From NCBI GenBank assembly GCA_963669155.1, contig OZ022596.1, forward strand, positions 6,205,582-6,269,581: a stretch of DNA of 64,000 nucleotides, written 5' to 3'. This document shows positions 63,670 to 64,000 of the stretch, piece after piece. Position 1 is the first letter of the stretch, and each line of letters opens with the position of its first letter. The translations under genes were made by a program, and so were the position numbers. Source of the stretch: Arbacia lixula. Taxonomy: Eukaryota > Echinodermata > Echinoidea > Arbacioida > Arbaciidae. A model generated the notes under the pieces. The model ran no database searches, had not been told where the DNA came from, and saw only the letters and a list, made by a program, of their open reading frames with translations.

Positions 63670-63945
63670 GAAGTATGACGTAATATGAGCATGTCGTCAA
63701 GGCAACTAGTCCTTAACTATTGTGTGTAGAACAGAATGCGCTGATCATAGCGGCGTGAATATAATCGGGTGTGAGAATACACCTGACGGTGGCCTGAACT
63801 TAAGAAGAAAAAGAAGTGATTGAACACGCGCCAAAAATCAACCAGCAATAACAACAGAGACCTGCTTTAGAGACAATACCGGACTAAAAAACCTGCATAA
63901 CAATGGGAGTAACGACACCACCTCGGTACTCTCAAAGAGTGTGCA
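63670..63945. mobile_element. R6 element, diverged
   Basis: GTGCCGAAGTATGACGTAAT, ATGTCGTCAAGGCAACTAGT, GCGCTGATCATAGCGGCGTG, ACAATACCGGACT and CACCACCTCGGTACTC. Confidence 0.6.
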
Positions 63946-64000
63946 CCGGCCATTCAGTCAACGTGATTTACGTAATAGAAATTATAATGCTTGGCGAGTT

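Overview
The window is animal nuclear DNA. Its genes have introns with GT/AG borders, it is AT-rich, carries long (GA)n, (CT)n, (GT)n and (TA)n runs, and is packed with short inverted-repeat transposons and decayed LINEs. The protein set is a carbohydrate sulfotransferase of the CHST15 type, a GT10 alpha-1,3-fucosyltransferase, a DIABLO/Smac homologue and an Ig-like receptor with a tyrosine-rich tail. With the many marine-invertebrate-style MITEs, this suggests an invertebrate deuterostome, most likely an echinoderm; hemichordate or amphioxus cannot be excluded. That placement is inference.

Layout. 1-918: last coding part of a single-pass receptor (+), whose stop codon lies in a tRNA-like sequence. 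919-15000: repeats, including a ~350-bp tandem array (7980-10445) split by a TA-flanked, Tc1/mariner-like non-autonomous element. 15045-28344: an eight-exon sulfotransferase gene (+), rebuilt by splice phase to 407 codons plus stop, with decayed copies of its exon 6 in the intron just before exon 6. 28345-34800: repeats, a 200-base assembly gap (33158-33357) and the 3' end of a Penelope-like retroelement. 34818-40464: four phase-consistent minus-strand exons of a DIABLO/Smac homologue, with a mitochondrial presequence and an A-L-P-V motif where Smac has A-V-P-I; its 3' exons were not found. 40900-52000: dense nested MITEs and LINE remains. 52188-53522: an apparently intact fucosyltransferase (-) coded in one exon. 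53540-64000: low-complexity DNA, LINE ORF1, endonuclease and RT remains, and a minisatellite holding an R7 element and two LINE insertions.

Repeat families are named here for convenience: R1 (~250 bp, CTGCCCTA ends), R2 (~160 bp), R3 (~700 bp, CAGGGATG ends, ~8-bp target duplications, hAT-like), R4 (~400-550-bp foldback carrying TGACGTCA), R5 (~400-550 bp, TTCACGCCG centre), R6 (GGTACTC-ended), R7 (763-bp, TA-flanked), R8-R13 (two-copy palindromes). Several are nested (R2 in R1; R3 in R3, R5 and R6; R4 in a LINE; a LINE in R7), which gives a relative order of insertion.

The genes do not form an operon or obvious pathway. The sulfotransferase and fucosyltransferase would both act on glycans in the Golgi. 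The DIABLO homologue would be mitochondrial and pro-apoptotic. The receptor would signal at the plasma membrane. All calls come from reading the sequence; no database search was run.
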